From assembly GCF_000293865.2 (NCBI RefSeq), contig NZ_ALKN02000001.1:62001-126000 (forward strand): a stretch of DNA of 64,000 nucleotides. The letters run 5' to 3'. Positions within the stretch are counted from its first letter, which is position 1. Each line of letters starts with the position of its first letter. Positions 55,554 through 64,000 of this stretch are shown piece after piece. A program made the position numbers and the translations under genes. This stretch comes from Limnohabitans sp. Rim28 (lineage in GTDB: Bacteria > Pseudomonadota > Gammaproteobacteria > Burkholderiales > Burkholderiaceae_C). The notes beneath the pieces were generated by a model. It was not told where the DNA came from, ran no database searches, and saw nothing but the letters and a program-made list of their open reading frames with translations.

Positions 55554-56516
55554 ATGAGCAGTCACCACGCCAACCCGCAAGCCTTGCTGAACGACGCCAC
55601 CCGCAGTCTGATTGAGCGGGTGCACCGAGCAGGTCGCCCCCCGATGGCAGCGATGACGCCGGAACAGGCGCGTGAGTTTTACGACATGGGCGGCCCCATG
55701 CTTGACCTGCAGCCCGCGCCGAAAGTGGACCGCGTAGAAGACTTTCACATAGCTGCTCGAGATGGTTATGCGATGTCCGTCCGTTTGTATGCGCCACAAA
55801 GTCCCCAAGCTTTGCCCACACTGTTGTACCTCCACGGCGGTGGATTCACCGTGGGCAGCCTCACCACCCACGACGTTTTATGCCGTCAATTGTCACGCCA
55901 AGGACACTGCGCGGTGGTGTCGCTCGATTACCGACTGGCGCCCGAATACCGTTTTCCGACGGCTGTCAACGACAGCTGGGACGCCTTGAATTGGTTGCAT
56001 CTGCAGGGTCAAACGCGAGGTTTAGACACCTCGCGCTTGGCTGTGGGCGGCGACAGTGCGGGCGGCACATTGGCTGCCGTGTGCGCTTTGATGGCCCGCG
56101 ATGCGGGCATGTCGCTGTGCTTGCAGCTGCTGTTTTATCCCGGTACCGTGGCCAGGCAAAGCACGGCATCGCACCACACTTTTGCTGCTGGCTTCATGCT
56201 CGATAAGCAAACAGTCGATTGGTTTTTTGGCCATTACATTGCCGATGCTGACCGGGACGATTGGCGCTTTGCCCCCATGAATGCACCCGATCACTCAGGT
56301 CTGGCCCCCGCATGGATAGGTCTTGCTGAATGCGATCCCTTGGTGGACGAGGGTGTGCAATATGCCGACACGCTGCGCATGGCCGGTGTGCCCGTGGATC
56401 TGGACATTTACAAAGGCGTTGTCCATGGCTTTATCACCATGGGACGCGCCATTCCCGACGCACTGCAAGCGCACGCCGATGCGGGCCGGGCTCTGCAACA
56501 CGCTTTTGAAAGTTGA
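55554..56516 (+). CDS. HSL-type alpha/beta hydrolase (esterase/lipase)
   Basis: A 320-residue carboxylester hydrolase of the hormone-sensitive lipase group. The oxyanion motif HGGGFTVGS lies at about 94-102, the nucleophile elbow GDSAGG at about 163-168, and the remaining triad residues are Asp in AECDPLVDEG (about 262-271) and His in GVVHGFI (about 293-299). There is no signal peptide, so it is cytoplasmic. It overlaps nothing; the hotdog-GNAT gene starts 4 nt downstream, suggesting a joint transcript. Confidence 0.93.
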   Translation: MSSHHANPQALLNDATRSLIERVHRAGRPPMAAMTPEQAREFYDMGGPMLDLQPAPKVDRVEDFHIAARDGYAMSVRLYAPQSPQALPTLLYLHGGGFTVGSLTTHDVLCRQLSRQGHCAVVSLDYRLAPEYRFPTAVNDSWDALNWLHLQGQTRGLDTSRLAVGGDSAGGTLAAVCALMARDAGMSLCLQLLFYPGTVARQSTASHHTFAAGFMLDKQTVDWFFGHYIADADRDDWRFAPMNAPDHSGLAPAWIGLAECDPLVDEGVQYADTLRMAGVPVDLDIYKGVVHGFITMGRAIPDALQAHADAGRALQHAFES

Positions 56517-56520
56517 ACCC

Positions 56521-57378
56521 ATGAAACGCCAAGACTTCCGTTTTTCTCACCGCATGCGCGTGCGTTGGGTCGAAGTGGACATGCAAAAGATCGTCTTCAA
56601 CGGTCATTACCTGATGTACTTTGACACCGCTGTGACCGATTACTGGCGCCAGTTGGCCATGCCTTATGCTGAAACCATGCACCAACTGGGTGGAGACTTG
56701 TTTGTCAAAAAGGCCAGCCTCGAGTACCACGCCAGTGCCGAGATGGACGATTTCCTTCAAGTCTGTATGCGCTGCGACCGCATCGGCAACTCGTCAATGA
56801 CCTTTGCCGGTGCCATTTTTCGAGGTGAAGAATTGCTGATCACCAGTGAGCTGGTGTATGTGTACGCCGATCCGGTGGCCAAAAAGAGCCAGCCTATCCC
56901 GCCCCCCTTGCGCGACATGCTGGCAGGGTTCGAGCGAGGTGAAGACATGGCGCAGCTTCATGTGGGGTCATGGCATGACTTCCAGAAACAGGCCAGCCCG
57001 CTGCGGACCGAGGTATTTGTGCATGAGCAGAAGGTCCCCGCAGAATTGGAGTGGGATGAGGCGGACGCCACCGCCTTGCACGCCGTGGCATTGAACCGCA
57101 TGGGGATGTGCCTGGCGACAGGCCGCTTGATTCAGCACGCGCCCGGTGTGGCCAGAATTGGGCGCATGGCGGTCAAAAAGCAGATGCGCGGCAGCGCCTT
57201 GGGCCAGCGCGTTTTGCACGCTCTGATTGACGCCGCTCGGCACCGCGGCGACACCCAAGTGATCTTGCATGCCCAGTGCAGCGCAGAAGCTTTTTACAAA
57301 CGATCAGGCTTTGTGCCGCATGGCGCGGTTTTTGAAGAGGCAGGCATTGCCCACGTCGAGATGGTGCTCATGCTTTAA
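56521..57378 (+). CDS. Fusion of hotdog acyl-CoA thioesterase (YbgC/FadM type) and GNAT acetyltransferase
   Basis: A 285-residue two-domain protein. Residues 1-140 are a hotdog thioesterase of the YbgC/FadM group: MRVRWVEVDMQKIVFNGHY (about 12-30) contains catalytic Asp20 and the conserved Asn-Gly-His/Tyr, with DRIGNSSMTFAGAIFRGEE further on. Residues about 145-285 are a GNAT domain (VGSWHDFQKQASPLRTEVFVHEQKVP, then the acetyl-CoA pyrophosphate loop RIGRMAVKKQMRGSALGQRVL at about 213-233, and FYKRSGFVPHGAVFEEAG near 262-279). The two halves could hydrolyse or redirect acyl-CoA: one frees the acid, the other uses an acyl-CoA donor. The start ATG is 4 nt after the esterase stop. Confidence 0.88.
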   Translation: MKRQDFRFSHRMRVRWVEVDMQKIVFNGHYLMYFDTAVTDYWRQLAMPYAETMHQLGGDLFVKKASLEYHASAEMDDFLQVCMRCDRIGNSSMTFAGAIFRGEELLITSELVYVYADPVAKKSQPIPPPLRDMLAGFERGEDMAQLHVGSWHDFQKQASPLRTEVFVHEQKVPAELEWDEADATALHAVALNRMGMCLATGRLIQHAPGVARIGRMAVKKQMRGSALGQRVLHALIDAARHRGDTQVILHAQCSAEAFYKRSGFVPHGAVFEEAGIAHVEMVLML

Positions 57379-57425
57379 GACCAGCGCTTGGGCTGCGCTT
57401 TGGCACTGGTCAACACAGTTTTTTC
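57379..57425 (+). terminator. Possible terminator after the thioesterase-GNAT gene
   Basis: GACCAG (57379-57384) can pair with CTGGTC (57406-57411), enclosing a smaller CGC/GCG hairpin, and a T-run (about 57419-57424) follows 7 nt later. The gap before the T-tract makes it a weak candidate, but the location between two convergent genes fits a terminator. Confidence 0.4.
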
Positions 57426-57484
57426 TTCGCGCTGCGACCCTCCCAAAAAGGGGGCCTGTCCAGCGTCGGACGCTTGAAAAGCGC

Positions 57485-58438
57485 TCAGATGTCGGCCAGC
57501 AAGGGGTAGGGAAGCGGCAGAAAGTCCAGCGCTTGTCCGTCGGTTTTGTCCACGTGCCAACCTGTTTGCATGCTTTCCAGTGTGCCACTGACCAGCGCGT
57601 CAAAGCCTTGTCCATTCGGCCGAGCAACGCTCAACACCACGGTGGCGCAGGCTTGCTCAGGGTCTTCGGGGGTGAATACCTCTTGCCCAGCCGTCAAAAG
57701 CACAGGGCTATGAACCAGCGCCAAACGCCGTTTGAGTGTGCCGCGAAATTGGCTGCGTGCGACGACCTCCTGGCCGGGGTAGCAGCCTTTTTTGAAATTG
57801 ACGCCGCCCACCGATTCGTAATTGAGCATTTGAGGCACAAAAGCTTCAAACACGGCTTGGCTGACCAAGGTCACGCCGCTCATCACTTCGGCCCATTGCC
57901 AAACCTCGGTAGGCAGATCGGCACCAGCAGGGAGCGTGTGGCCCGCCGGGGCGATCCACAAAGCCCGGGGAATTGGGGCGTCGCTCAGCACTGCGGGATA
58001 CAGCGCCACCGTATGCGCCCCATCTTGGACCCTGGTCTGCCAGGGCGCGGCACCGCCCGCCTCAGTCATGGCATTGTTGCCAAGCAAACCGCGCAGCTGC
58101 CACAGGCTGGTGGCATCGCTCATTTTGACTTTGGCCCGCAGCACAAACATGGACAGGCGCTTGAGCGTCTGGGCCAGTAAATCCTGGCTCAAGACCAGCA
58201 AGACGGTGTCAGGTGCGACCTTCATGACGATGAAGCTGGCTTGCATCCGCCCTTTTGCAGAGCAAAAAGCCGCCAAGCGCGACTGGCCAACGGGCAAAAG
58301 CAGCACGTCGTTGCTCAGTTGGTTGTGCAGAAAGTTCGACGCGTCCTCTCCCTGGGCTTGGATAACGCCCAAAGTGGGCAGCGAACTGACGCCTTGTAGG
58401 GCCGACAGGTCGATACTGGATATGACAGGCAAGTTCAT
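57485..58438 (-). CDS. ygfZ: YgfZ/GcvT-like folate-binding protein
   Basis: YgfZ uses tetrahydrofolate to maintain iron-sulfur enzymes such as MiaB. The 317-residue protein has the GcvT-like folate fold (QGEDASNFLHNQLSNDVLLL, about 29-48) and the diagnostic KKGCYPGQEVVAR motif at about 221-233, whose Cys is essential in E. coli. It is divergent from mltG with 61 bp between starts, a conserved neighbourhood in betaproteobacteria. Confidence 0.95.
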   Translation of the reverse strand: MNLPVISSIDLSALQGVSSLPTLGVIQAQGEDASNFLHNQLSNDVLLLPVGQSRLAAFCSAKGRMQASFIVMKVAPDTVLLVLSQDLLAQTLKRLSMFVLRAKVKMSDATSLWQLRGLLGNNAMTEAGGAAPWQTRVQDGAHTVALYPAVLSDAPIPRALWIAPAGHTLPAGADLPTEVWQWAEVMSGVTLVSQAVFEAFVPQMLNYESVGGVNFKKGCYPGQEVVARSQFRGTLKRRLALVHSPVLLTAGQEVFTPEDPEQACATVVLSVARPNGQGFDALVSGTLESMQTGWHVDKTDGQALDFLPLPYPLLADI

Positions 58439-58499
58439 GGGTAGACCGGGTAATGAGGTGATGCAGTCTGAATTATCATCGCCAGCAAGTTTTCAACAC

Positions 58500-59513
58500 A
58501 TGAACAAGGACTCTGCTGTGATCAAAGGCTGGATGCGTTGGTGGATCAGCCTGATGGTCTTGGGCATGGCGGCTGTGATTGCTGTGAATGCTTGGCTTCA
58601 TGCCCCCATCGATACGCGCCAAGCCACTTTGGACTTGTCGATCGAGCCAGGCACATCAGCCCAAGGCATTGCCCAAGCGGTACAAGATGCCGGCGCGCAG
58701 ACTTCGGCAACACTGTTGTTCGCTTGGTTTCGTTTGTCAGGGCAGTCGCGCCTCATGCGTGCTGGCAGCTATGAAATTCCACCGGGCACCTCGCCCAAGC
58801 GCTTGCTCAACATGCTGGTACGGGGCGAAGAAAGCCTGCGCAGCGTGACCTTGGTGGAGGGCTGGAATTGGCGACAAGTGCGCCAAGCCCTTGCAAAGTC
58901 TGAACACCTCAAGCCCGACAGCCGAAATCTGAGTGACGAGGCCTTGATGGGGCAATTAGGACGTCCCGGCGTGACCCCTGAGGGGCGCTTTTATCCTGAC
59001 ACCTATTCATACGCCAAAGGGACCAGCGATCTGACCGTGTTGAAGCGGGCGATGAACGCCATGGACAAGCAGGTTCAACAAGCTTGGCAGTCACGTCACC
59101 CCAGTGCAGCGCTCAGGTCGCCCGATGAAGTCTTGATTTTGGCCAGCATCGTCGAAAAAGAAACCGGCAAAGCGCAAGATCGGCCTGAGATATCTGGGGT
59201 TTTCAACAACCGCTTGCGCATCGGCATGCGCCTGCAAACCGACCCGACGGTCATCTACGGACTCGGCGAAGCCTTTGACGGCAATTTGCGCCGGGTCCAC
59301 CTGACGACAGACAACCCATGGAACACCTATACGCGTGCGGGACTGCCCCCCACCCCGATTGCGATGCCAGGCAAGGCATCTTTGATGGCCGCTGTTCAGC
59401 CCGCTCAAACCCAAGCCCTTTATTTTGTGGCCAAAGGTGATGGCACCAGCCATTTCAGCACCACGCTGGACGAGCACAACCGGGCTGTCAACCGATACCA
59501 ACGGGGCCGATGA
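58500..59513 (+). CDS. mltG: Endolytic murein transglycosylase MltG
   Basis: MltG cleaves nascent peptidoglycan strands at the inner membrane and so helps terminate glycan synthesis. One N-terminal membrane anchor (about 8-26) precedes a LysM-like domain (about 30-105) and the YceG catalytic domain, where the Glu lies in ASIVEKETGKAQDRPEISGVFNNRL (about 216-240); PTVIYGLGEAFDGNL and NTYTRAGLPPTPI follow. The 337-residue length fits. The start given is the ATG at 58500, but an AAGGA site 7 nt before an in-frame GTG at 58518 (giving MIKGWMRWW) makes the later start at least equally likely. The upstream frame to 57936 is antisense to ygfZ. tmk begins 59 nt downstream. Confidence 0.95.
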   Translation: MNKDSAVIKGWMRWWISLMVLGMAAVIAVNAWLHAPIDTRQATLDLSIEPGTSAQGIAQAVQDAGAQTSATLLFAWFRLSGQSRLMRAGSYEIPPGTSPKRLLNMLVRGEESLRSVTLVEGWNWRQVRQALAKSEHLKPDSRNLSDEALMGQLGRPGVTPEGRFYPDTYSYAKGTSDLTVLKRAMNAMDKQVQQAWQSRHPSAALRSPDEVLILASIVEKETGKAQDRPEISGVFNNRLRIGMRLQTDPTVIYGLGEAFDGNLRRVHLTTDNPWNTYTRAGLPPTPIAMPGKASLMAAVQPAQTQALYFVAKGDGTSHFSTTLDEHNRAVNRYQRGR

Positions 59514-59572
59514 CAGACCTTCAGCCTTGACGGCGGCATCGGCGACAATCAAGGATTGAATTCACACCCCCT

Positions 59573-60214
59573 ATGAGCACCGGCACATTCATCAGTTTTG
59601 AGGGCATCGACGGCGCGGGCAAATCCACCCACATTGCCCGTGTGGCCGATTTGTTCCGCCAAGCGGCCAGGGCGGTGGTGTTGACACGTGAGCCTGGGGG
59701 CACACCCCTGTCAGAAAAGCTGCGCGAGTTGGTTTTGCATGAGCCCATGGACCCCCTGACCGAAGCCCTGTTGATGTTTGCGGCCCGCCGCGAGCATTTG
59801 GTGCAAGTGATTGAGCCTGCATTGGCCCGCGGTGAAGTGGTCTTGTCAGACCGTTTTACCGATGCCACCTTTGCTTACCAAGGGGGTGGTCGGGGGTTTG
59901 ATTGGCAGGTGCTGACCCAATTGGAGGGCATGGTTCAGGCCTTGCCGAACCACACGTTGAGGCAACCTGAACTGACGATTTGGTTTGATTTGGACCCGGT
60001 CATCGCCGCCGAACGCCTCGCCTCGGCCCGTGTCCCTGACAAATTTGAATCTCAACCCGCCGATTTTTTTGCCGCGGTTCGAGACGCTTACGCCCGCCGC
60101 CAAGCAGAAATGCCCAGCCGTTTTGCACGCATTGATGCCGCGCAGAGCATGGAGGCTGTGGGCGCAGATGTTTCTCGCACCGTGAGCGAATGGCTGAAGC
60201 GGACTGCTGCATGA
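59573..60214 (+). CDS. tmk: Thymidylate kinase
   Basis: Phosphorylates dTMP to dTDP for DNA synthesis. The 213-residue protein begins with the P-loop [13 protein letters not shown] (about 9-21), then the DRX motif [18 protein letters not shown] (about 91-108) and the dTMP-binding [16 protein letters not shown] (about 38-53). The lid region (about 140-160, [10 protein letters not shown]) is of the bacterial type. It overlaps holB by ATGA, in the usual mltG-tmk-holB order. Confidence 0.97.
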   Translation: MSTGTFISFEGIDGAGKSTHIARVADLFRQAARAVVLTREPGGTPLSEKLRELVLHEPMDPLTEALLMFAARREHLVQVIEPALARGEVVLSDRFTDATFAYQGGGRGFDWQVLTQLEGMVQALPNHTLRQPELTIWFDLDPVIAAERLASARVPDKFESQPADFFAAVRDAYARRQAEMPSRFARIDAAQSMEAVGADVSRTVSEWLKRTAA

Positions 60215-61227
60215 GCGCCGAGAAGAACGCTTCGTTGTACGCCCCTTGGATCACTCGGCAGGCCAGCGATTTACTGTCCCAACGCGGCCACGCTTGGTTG
60301 CTACAAGGACCGTCTGGTCTGGGCCAATACGAGTTGGCTCTGGCTTTGGCAACGGCGTGGTTGTGTGAAAAGCCTACCCCTAAGGGCGCTTGCGGTGACT
60401 GCCCGAGTTGTCATGCCATTGCGGTGCGTACGCATGCCGATTTAGAAGTTTTGATGCCCGAGACGGTCATGATCGAGCTCGGCTGGCCTTTGTCGGAAAA
60501 AGCCCAAGACGAGATCGACAAAAAAACCCGCAAACCCAGCAAAGAGATTCGCGTGGACGCGATGCGCGATGCGGTGGAGTTTTCCCAGCGCACCAATGCA
60601 CGTGGGCGCGGCAAGGCCGTTTTGGTGTTTCCGGCCGAGCGGATGAACACCATCACGGCCAATGCCTTGCTCAAAACCCTGGAAGAGCCACCCGGTGATG
60701 TGCGATTTGTGCTGGCCACCGAGGCCAGCCACATGCTGCTGCCCACCATCCGCAGCCGTTGTTTGGCCCACACCATGAAATGGCCCGAACCCGACGAGGC
60801 GCTGGTTTGGTTGACACAGCAGGGCGTCCCCGGTGCGCTTGCACAAGACTGGCTGCGCAGCGCTGGCGGCCGACCTGCCGATGTGCTGCGCCAAGCCGAA
60901 TCCGGTTTGTCGCCGGATTGGTGGGCCGATTTGCCCAAAGCCATGCGCCGAGGTGATGCACGATATCTGGCCGACTTGAGCCCAGCGCAGGCAATCGATG
61001 CGCTGCAAAAACTTTGTCACGATCTCGTTCTGCGCCAGTCGGGCGCTGAGCCGCGATTTTTTGAAACAGCGCAATTACCACCTTGCGCAGCCTCTGTCAT
61101 GGTGTTGACCGATTGGTTCAAGCGCATGATGCAGTCTGCCCGCACAGCGGAGCACCCTTTCAACGCGGGTCTGATGCTGGAAGCCCTGACCGCCGATGCC
61201 CAACAAACCCTGATGTCCAAGGGCTGA
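60211..61227 (+). CDS. holB: DNA polymerase III delta' subunit HolB
   Basis: Stationary clamp-loader subunit. The 338-residue protein, counted from the ATG overlapping the tmk stop, has an AAA+ fold in which the Walker A-like loop reads [11 protein letters not shown], lacking the lysine, as in other delta' subunits that do not hydrolyse ATP. A zinc-type [11 protein letters not shown] lies at about residue 58-68, and [19 protein letters not shown] with the Arg-finger-like SRC motif ([10 protein letters not shown]) is at about 153-190. An extension of the frame upstream to 60190 lies inside tmk and is not used. tatD follows 3 nt after the stop, without the pilZ gene found between them in Pseudomonas. 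Confidence 0.94.
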   Translation: MSAEKNASLYAPWITRQASDLLSQRGHAWLLQGPSGLGQYELALALATAWLCEKPTPKGACGDCPSCHAIAVRTHADLEVLMPETVMIELGWPLSEKAQDEIDKKTRKPSKEIRVDAMRDAVEFSQRTNARGRGKAVLVFPAERMNTITANALLKTLEEPPGDVRFVLATEASHMLLPTIRSRCLAHTMKWPEPDEALVWLTQQGVPGALAQDWLRSAGGRPADVLRQAESGLSPDWWADLPKAMRRGDARYLADLSPAQAIDALQKLCHDLVLRQSGAEPRFFETAQLPPCAASVMVLTDWFKRMMQSARTAEHPFNAGLMLEALTADAQQTLMSKG

Positions 61228-61230
61228 GCC

Positions 61231-62034
61231 ATGTACACCGATTCCCATTGCCACTTGAATTTTCCTGAACTGATGGCCGATCTGGACGCCATCCAGCAAG
61301 CCATGCGCGATGCCGCGGTGACGCGTGCGCTTGTGATCTGCACCACGATGGAAAAATTTGGCGAAGTTCACGACTTGGCCTTGGCCAACGAAAACATGTG
61401 GGCCACTGTGGGCGTCCATCCGGACAATGAAGGTGTGCGTGAGCCCAGTTTGCAGGATTTGCTGGACGGCGCGGCCCTTCCCAAAGTGGTGGCCATTGGC
61501 GAGACCGGACTGGATTACTACCAGATGGAGGAGCGCAAAGGCGGTCGTACTGTGGCGGATATGGAATGGCAGCGGGAGCGTTTTCGAACCCATATTCGGG
61601 CTGCAAGACGAACCGCCTTGCCCTTGGTCATCCACACCCGACAGGCTTCAGACGACACGATCGCCATCTTGAAAGAGGAGGGTGAAACGGGTGGAGGAGG
61701 GTGCGCAGGCGGTGTATTTCACTGTTTCACGGAAAGCCAACAAGTGGCTCGCGCCGCTCTGGATCTGGGTTTTTACATCTCGTTTTCGGGCATCTTGACT
61801 TTCAAAACGGCCGCTGATTTGCGCGAAGTGGCCCAGTTTGTGCCTGATGATCGCTTGTTGATCGAGACGGACAGCCCCTATTTGGCGCCGGTGCCTTTCC
61901 GGGGAAAAACAAACAACCCTTCTTATGTGCCCCATGTGGCCAAGCTCTTGGCGAATTTAAGGGGCCGTTCGGCCGAGGAAATTGGCCATCTGACCACCCG
62001 AAATTTCCTGACCTTGTTCAACAAAACCCATTGA
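61231..62034 (+). CDS. TatD family metal-dependent hydrolase
   Basis: A 267-residue TIM-barrel DNase/hydrolase. Metal ligands are visible: HCHLNF near residue 7-12, the Glu in AIGETGLDYY (about 88-97), His in LPLVIHTRQA (about 130-139), His in GGVFHCFTES (about 161-170) and Asp in LLIETDSPYLAP (about 209-220). Members act as 3'-5' deoxyribonucleases or on D-Tyr-tRNA-related products; the exact substrate is unsettled. It closes the replication gene set and is followed by the ankyrin gene 9 bp later. Confidence 0.95.
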   Translation: MYTDSHCHLNFPELMADLDAIQQAMRDAAVTRALVICTTMEKFGEVHDLALANENMWATVGVHPDNEGVREPSLQDLLDGAALPKVVAIGETGLDYYQMEERKGGRTVADMEWQRERFRTHIRAARRTALPLVIHTRQASDDTIAILKEEGETGGGGCAGGVFHCFTESQQVARAALDLGFYISFSGILTFKTAADLREVAQFVPDDRLLIETDSPYLAPVPFRGKTNNPSYVPHVAKLLANLRGRSAEEIGHLTTRNFLTLFNKTH

Positions 62035-62043
62035 TTTAACCTC

Positions 62044-62757
62044 ATGCATTACATCAATAAAATTGCTTTTAATGTTGTTTTAATTGGACTTTTTTGTTGT
62101 GGCCTGAATGCCCAAGCGGGTTCTTACGAAGATTTTTTCAAAGCGGTTCAGGTCGACAACGTCAGGACGGTTCAAACGCTTTTGCAAAGAGGTTTTGATC
62201 CCAACACGGTCAATCCTGAAGGTGTGCCTGCTTTGATGGTGGCCGTTCGCGAGCCCTCGCTCAAAGTCGCCGAGCTTCTGGCCAGTTGGCCCCAAACACG
62301 GACTGAAGTACGCAACGCCCACGATGAAAGTCCTTTGATGCTTGCCGCGCTCAAGGGTTTTCTTCCATTGGTCAAAAAGCTGGTGAACAACGATGCGGAT
62401 GTGAACAAACCCGGTTGGACGCCTTTGCATTACGCCGCCACAGGTGGACATGTGCCCGTGATTGAGTTTTTGCTCGATGAAAGCGCCTATATCGATGCCG
62501 AGTCGCCCAATGGCACAACGCCCTTGATGATGGCGGCCATGTACGGTAGCCCAGAGGCCGTCAAAGCCTTGATCCAGGCTGGCGCCGATTTGACGCTTAA
62601 AAATCAACAAGGCATGACGGCCTTGGATTTCGCGGTTCGTGGACAACGCGCCAATGCCCGAGAACTGATTGAAACAGGTTTATCGCGTTTGGCTGAGCGT
62701 CAAAAGCGAAACCAACCCGTTGTGCATGCGCCCGCTGTTCAGCCTGCAGCGCGCTGA
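62044..62757 (+). CDS. Exported ankyrin repeat protein
   Basis: A 237-residue protein with an AT-rich N-terminal signal peptide (FNVVLIGLFCCGLNAQA, cleaved before GSYED) followed by about five ankyrin repeats between residues 30 and 210. Typical units are DNVRTVQTLLQRGFDPNTVN, GWTPLHYAATGGHVPVIEFL and NGTTPLMMAAMYGSPEAVKA, with the TPLHYAA/TPLMMAA core. A basic tail ends the protein. It is likely a periplasmic protein-binding scaffold; partner unknown. A comparable ankyrin gene after tatD is common in this group of bacteria. Confidence 0.9.
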   Translation: MHYINKIAFNVVLIGLFCCGLNAQAGSYEDFFKAVQVDNVRTVQTLLQRGFDPNTVNPEGVPALMVAVREPSLKVAELLASWPQTRTEVRNAHDESPLMLAALKGFLPLVKKLVNNDADVNKPGWTPLHYAATGGHVPVIEFLLDESAYIDAESPNGTTPLMMAAMYGSPEAVKALIQAGADLTLKNQQGMTALDFAVRGQRANARELIETGLSRLAERQKRNQPVVHAPAVQPAAR

Positions 62758-62879
62758 TTTTCCTTCAGTCAGATTTAGCCTTTTTAGGGTTTCCAACTTC
62801 CCATTAAATTGCTGACGATGTGCATTATGTAAAGTAAACATGGTACAGGTTGAACCATGGATGGGCCTATGGATAGATT

Positions 62880-64000
62880 TCAGGGTGTCAGTCGCATTGA
62901 GTGGACAGGAACCGGCTGAGACACGGATAAATTTCGGTATTCACCCCGAGCCCATTGCTTGGCCATGTCACGGCTGCGTGTTGAGAAGACATGACCACTT
63001 TGACCTGTTTGGTAAATGAACAAACCTTGACCCCCTGAGCTCAAATCATAGATCGAACGCATCGATGCGGCATGGCGATTGGCAAAAGGTTCTTTCTTGT
63101 CATTGGCCCAGTACTGCCCCACATTGACCGTAAAGAGATCGCCCGGGCTTTCAACACGAACATCGAACAGCGCGCTCAGGCCAGGAACTTTGCCAAATGG
63201 TTTGTGACTGCTGATGGCCGGGTGCCAAGCACCCCAACGCCATTGATTGGGGTCAGACCCCAGCTTCGAGGAAATTCGGTTCAAACTGCGGTCCATGGCG
63301 GCTGAAACCCAGGGGGCGCAGCCAGAACTACCGCACCAAAACTTGTCATCACGGGCCAAAATACCTTCCAAAGAAAGCCTAAAGTGGCGCTTGCCATACA
63401 AACCTTGAAACCGCTCAGCACCCAAACGGGATGACAAAACAGCGCGTGTCATTTCGTCGGCCCAAACATTCAAAATCAGTGCTGCTGCGCTTTGGGTGCG
63501 CATCTGCCCATCAAACGAAGCCAGCAGCTTCATGGCCTGATCGCCCAATGGGTGTGTGGGCTGCGCCTGCAACGCAGCCGGCAAAAGCGACTTTGCGCCC
63601 AATGAAAGTAGATCGTTTTGTACCTGCTGCATGCTTTGCAAATTGTGCATGGGGGTCGCTGAAAGCAACTGCTCAATGCGGTTGAAACGCTCTGGTGTCG
63701 TCCAATCGGCGCCTAAAAAGTGAGGGTAATCTTGGGGCAGGATATTCTGGTTCGCGGTCGCATGCCAGCCCTTGGCGCTGATTTACGCCGTATTCAAACT
63801 GGGGGTTTCTGAATAGGGAATCCAGCCTTGCCAGTCATATTGAGCCAGCCATCCTGGGGCTGGCGCCACACCCAAAATGTCGTTGCTCGCCGAACGAACA
63901 GGGACTTTCCCAATGGCCTTGAAAGCCACCTCCCCTTGTGTGTCGGCCATCACGACACTTTGCATGGGGGCATGGTGGCCCTCAAAGGCCTTTTGAAGCT
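62880..64000 (-). pseudogene. Penicillin acylase family gene interrupted by an in-frame TAA (partial)
   Basis: Two minus-strand frames encode one penicillin-acylase-type Ntn hydrolase, cut by an ochre codon at 63785-63783. The upstream part (to the window end, so N-terminus missing) has MQSVVMADTQGEVAFKAIGK and the DNDILGVAPAPGW...YDWQGWIPYSETP region typical of the beta subunit; the downstream part continues in the same frame (ISAKGWHATANQNILPQDY, GADWTTPERFNRI, SRSRDMAKQWARGEYRNL near the C-terminus). No shift of frame is needed: the codons on either side of TAA run in phase for 38 codons before the next possible start at 63668. Members cleave side-chain amides of beta-lactams or acyl-homoserine lactones. 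The gene is either inactivated, read through, or carries a sequencing error. Confidence 0.82.

Noticed and set aside
57936-58499. N-terminal extension of MltG by 188 codons
   Set aside because: Lies antisense to ygfZ and contains no membrane or LysM features; the anchor begins at 58500 or 58518.
1-64000. Search for CRISPR arrays, insertion sequences, integrases, attachment sites, toxin-antitoxin or phage genes
   Set aside because: None seen: no transposase or integrase motifs and no regularly spaced repeats.

Overview
This window is a contiguous piece of a chromosome from a Gram-negative betaproteobacterium, most probably a Burkholderiales/Comamonadaceae member (a Limnohabitans-, Rhodoferax- or Polaromonas-like organism). 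The evidence is the fairly GC-rich coding sequence, outer-membrane biogenesis genes (lptFG), the neighbourhoods glnD-map, msrB-yciB-bolA-ppiC and ygfZ/mltG-tmk-holB-tatD, and two Liv-type substrate-binding proteins. Genes are packed tightly with many ATGA stop/start overlaps. I see no rRNA, insertion sequence, prophage or CRISPR array; the only RNA gene found is one tRNA-Ser(GGA).

Layout. 1-4463: LPS-transport permeases lptG (cut by the window start) and lptF, divergent from pepA-holC-small hypothetical. 4575-5938: an orphan lipoprotein-type Liv binding protein, a bidirectional terminator and tRNA-Ser. 6135-10877: a fold-type I Orn/Lys/Arg decarboxylase and the radical-SAM protein YgiQ. 10929-14961 (minus): flavin reductase, glnD, map. 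15118-18013: a translationally coupled three-gene operon (GntR/FCD regulator, EctD-like PhyH dioxygenase, COG4091-type oxidoreductase with SAF domain) with a perfect palindrome just before the regulator start. 18210-26009: purL, a large SNF2/SWIM helicase and a small cystatin-like lipoprotein. 26021-31775 (minus): rlhA, a parvulin, bolA, yciB, msrB, selO. 31896-48804: a 17-kb plus-strand catabolic block. 48860-57378: a small HExxH lipoprotein, tex, a patatin, a DUF1330 protein, trhO, an iron alcohol dehydrogenase, an HSL-type esterase and a hotdog-GNAT fusion. 57485-62757: ygfZ divergent from mltG-tmk-holB-tatD-ankyrin protein. 62880-64000 (minus): a penicillin-acylase-family gene interrupted by an in-frame stop and cut by the window end.

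The 31896-48804 block reads as one pathway: an acyl-CoA ligase activates a carboxylic acid, a complete Liv-type ABC importer (livKHMGF) could bring it in, and an acyl-CoA dehydrogenase, a FadB-type hydratase/dehydrogenase, a thiolase, two short-chain dehydrogenases, an enoyl-reductase-like MDR protein, a PaaI-type thioesterase and a GST-like protein act on the CoA esters. The substrate cannot be read from the sequence. Points most worth following are the GntR-PhyH-COG4091 operon, the apparent degenerate nucleotide-binding site of the Liv importer (changes in LivF Walker A and the LivG signature pair in the same composite site), the hotdog-GNAT fusion, two small lipoproteins with protease-related motifs (cystatin QxVxG and HExxH), and the ochre-interrupted acylase. 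Protein-family calls come from reading the translated sequences; no database search was run.
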